Below are positions 61,876 through 64,000 of a stretch of 64,000 nucleotides of DNA, one piece after another. Origin of the DNA: Carex sylvatica (Eukaryota; Streptophyta; Magnoliopsida; Poales; Cyperaceae); contig CAXKVR010000936.1 of the NCBI GenBank assembly GCA_964058845.1, positions 5,001 through 69,000 of the forward strand, written 5' to 3'. The notes under the pieces are model-generated. The model made no database searches. It was not told the DNA's origin and saw only the letters and a list, made by a program, of their open reading frames with translations. The stretch's first letter is position 1. Every line of letters starts with the position of its first letter. Position numbers and translations under genes: made by a program.

Positions 61876-63088
61876 CTAAGGTAATAGTATTCCCTTGTGC
61901 TCGATGATTACTTCTTTGAAAGCTCTCTTATTAGTGGAACTTCATCTTTTGACACACTGATAAATCTATCTACACCATATATTTCCTCGAAAGTATTGAG
62001 AAGAAATGACAGAAAGACGACGTATTACTAGAATATTTTCGACAATTACATGCTTGTAGCTCTTTTAATTAACGACCATTTGTTCATATATTTCTACTGG
62101 CTTTTTAGTTTTACATGAATTAATATAAACATAAATCAATACAAAATAAAGAAATCCATACACATCGGTGTTATTCATACCGGATAAACTCTGAAGACAA
62201 ATTGGATCTTAGTCACTGCCAAATCCTCCAAAACCTAATCATCTTCCGAGGACCCCAACCCACCGCAAAATGAATCACACCTCTGTCGCTTGTGGTAGGA
62301 AGCTATATCAACATTGAACAGGATTAAGTAAAAAAAATCAAATACACAATGATAACCCCTGATTTACATAATATTTATTACTCATACTAATTTATCTGAT
62401 CATTTTGTAAGTGAACTGCAATGATGGGAATTTCATAAAATTCTCTTCACACTCTAATTAACAAAAATGAATTACAAAAACAGTCAGGTACTTCATTGAT
62501 ATGAATTCTCCAAGTTTACCATTAAATTTATTTTGGGATTCTAGTTCTCAAATGGCAACAATAATTATTCGCTGGACTAAAATGGATAGTTGCTGGACTA
62601 ATTTGACAACTGGCAGTATCCATATACGATATTTTATATAGGTACAGATGGAAGGTTGGGTTAATATGTTCTTTTTTTTAAGATCATTGGAAGTGAGTAT
62701 CAAAATTCGGAGCAAAAAAGCACCAGTATAGAAAAATAAACACAAAGCCAATCCTGTAAGGACCAGTAAAGCGCCACACTCACTGTATTTTCCATCTGAC
62801 ACAGAAAGTGACAATTTCTGTTAGAAAAGATTAAATTGGCCTACTCCTGTCCAGCTTGAATAATGAAAGACAATCAACCAACCGAGGAAAGAAACACAAT
62901 ATATAAATTTGAAACATAACATACAACAGAACCAAGTGAACCATTTTTTTTTTTTTTTTATTCAGTTATAAGTTATAACTTATAACCAATTTGGTCAAAC
63001 CACGTGGAGAAGGCTGAAGATCTGAACTGGTACGACATATAGGGAAATAACAGAAAGAGGGCTGAGCATGAGAAATGGTATAACATAC

Positions 63089-63213
63089 CAGAGAAGGAAA
63101 GAAAGGCCAGCCGGAGGCAATAGCCAGTGACGAAAAAGCATATCAGTACCAGGAGAAAAAATATCAGGAAACAATGCTGGTAAACCATCAAGTATATGTT
63201 CATACCAGATCGG
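63089..63213 (-). pseudogene. Unidentified exon-like segment
   Basis: 125 bp on the minus strand followed by a strong donor, gtatgtta. Two frames are open: one reads EPIWYEHILDGLPALFPDIF, then SPGTDMLFRHWLLPP; the other is strongly hydrophobic. I cannot decide between them or name a family. With 61790-61875 it could belong to one broken minus-strand gene, but nothing links them directly. Confidence 0.22.
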
Positions 63214-64000
63214 CTCAAGCAAAGAACATCAAAACCAGAGGAAAACCTATCTCAGACCTTAATAACATATTGCGGAAGCAAAAAATACTTTGGAATTCTT
63301 TTATTCCGACTGAGGAGCGGTACTTTAAAACGTGCCCCACTCCATGTACTAATATTGGAAATCAATTATTGTTATTAAATCAATCAAGCACTTAGATCAT
63401 TTTCAGTGGTTCGACTCTGCACTTAATTTCTTTCATATATGGCAAAATAGATAAATAGACTCAATCAATCAAGTGCTAATAAACATGGTCAAATTAAATT
63501 TGGCTCGGCACTGGACGTCATAGCCTTTACCATTTAGGTTCGACCTTTTTTTTTATGTGTGGATTTCGTAAACTATGGCGTCCCTGATAGGCGTCATAGT
63601 CTACTGCTGTTTTTCTCATTTAAAAAAAATATTCCTATCATTTTTTGTTGTTGAAAAATAGACATAAATGCCCTTCTATTTATATAAAAGACGGACTAAC
63701 AAAGACCAGTAAACAGGAAAATGCAAAACTATCCCTACAAACCTTACAAATAGCAACAAATAAAAAAATGCAAAATGACCCCTAAAAAACCCAGAATGCC
63801 TTATATTGGTCTCAGGAGCACTGACGTTAGCGGAATCTGATTCCTCTTCAATTACTATTTTGAGATTCATGGGTTGTTACCGATCTGACCAAAAATTTTA
63901 TAAGTAGAAGATAAAAATAATAATAATTGAAAAAATAAAAATGATAGGAATGTGTTCTGGCATACATGCTTGCTGCTTGTTTACTGTTGTGACAAATTTT

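Larger units (their letters stand above)
61285..64000. other. AT-rich stretch with unidentified exon-like segments
   Basis: No gene that I can name. Candidate minus-strand exon-like segments are listed separately at 61790-61875 and 63089-63213. A repeated cgtcatag/ggcgtc motif near 63518-63603, with imperfect inversion, hints at a small transposon. The window ends in AT-rich sequence. Confidence 0.4.

Overview
The window is the end of a plant chromosome. It opens with about 6.8 kb of uninterrupted Arabidopsis-type telomeric repeat (CCCTAAA strand) and continues into AT-rich, gene-poor subtelomeric DNA. Spliceable plant exon fragments (an ACA-type Ca2+-ATPase and an ASHR1-like SET protein), plus hAT, Mutator, CACTA, SINE and LINE remnants, fit an angiosperm. 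I cannot name the species. I found no intact protein-coding gene, rRNA or tRNA gene.

Layout. 1-6801: telomere. 6802-7668: short tandem repeats, then one end of a CACTA transposon packed with hairpin-forming subterminal repeats. 7669-12975: AT-rich DNA with small non-autonomous transposons. 12976-45183: a 32.2-kb inverted repeat. Its flanks (about 2.84 kb each, near-identical) carry a foldback Mutator-like element, a hAT element and a row of broken exons. Its interior is about 89 copies of a 280-bp tandem repeat: about 49 in one orientation (15813-29540), then about 40 in the other (29541-40671). 45184-49900: more hAT-like elements and a tRNA-derived SINE. 50730-51728: an ASHR1 pseudogene fragment running into a LINE C-terminal fragment. 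52038-54532: a second, separate array of about nine 280-bp units. 54533-64000: AT-rich DNA with a few transposon ends and unidentified exon-like stretches.

The most interesting feature is the 280-bp satellite. Each unit holds a spliceable-looking 69-bp exon-like block with intron-like flanks. The first copy lies just downstream of, and in phase with, another broken exon, so the satellite seems to have grown from one exon of a gene fragment. Many units carry an 8-bp-stem hairpin. The array shows higher-order duplications, a central orientation switch with 3-bp microhomology and a later 2.24-kb duplication at the centre. The right flank has 1,676 bp that the left flank lacks. It includes a plausible promoter and non-coding first exon aimed into the array, so transcription from it could produce long foldback RNA. 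That last step is inference.

The many 65-residue open frames across the arrays are antisense to the exon-like block and repeat only because the satellite does. I do not regard them as genes.
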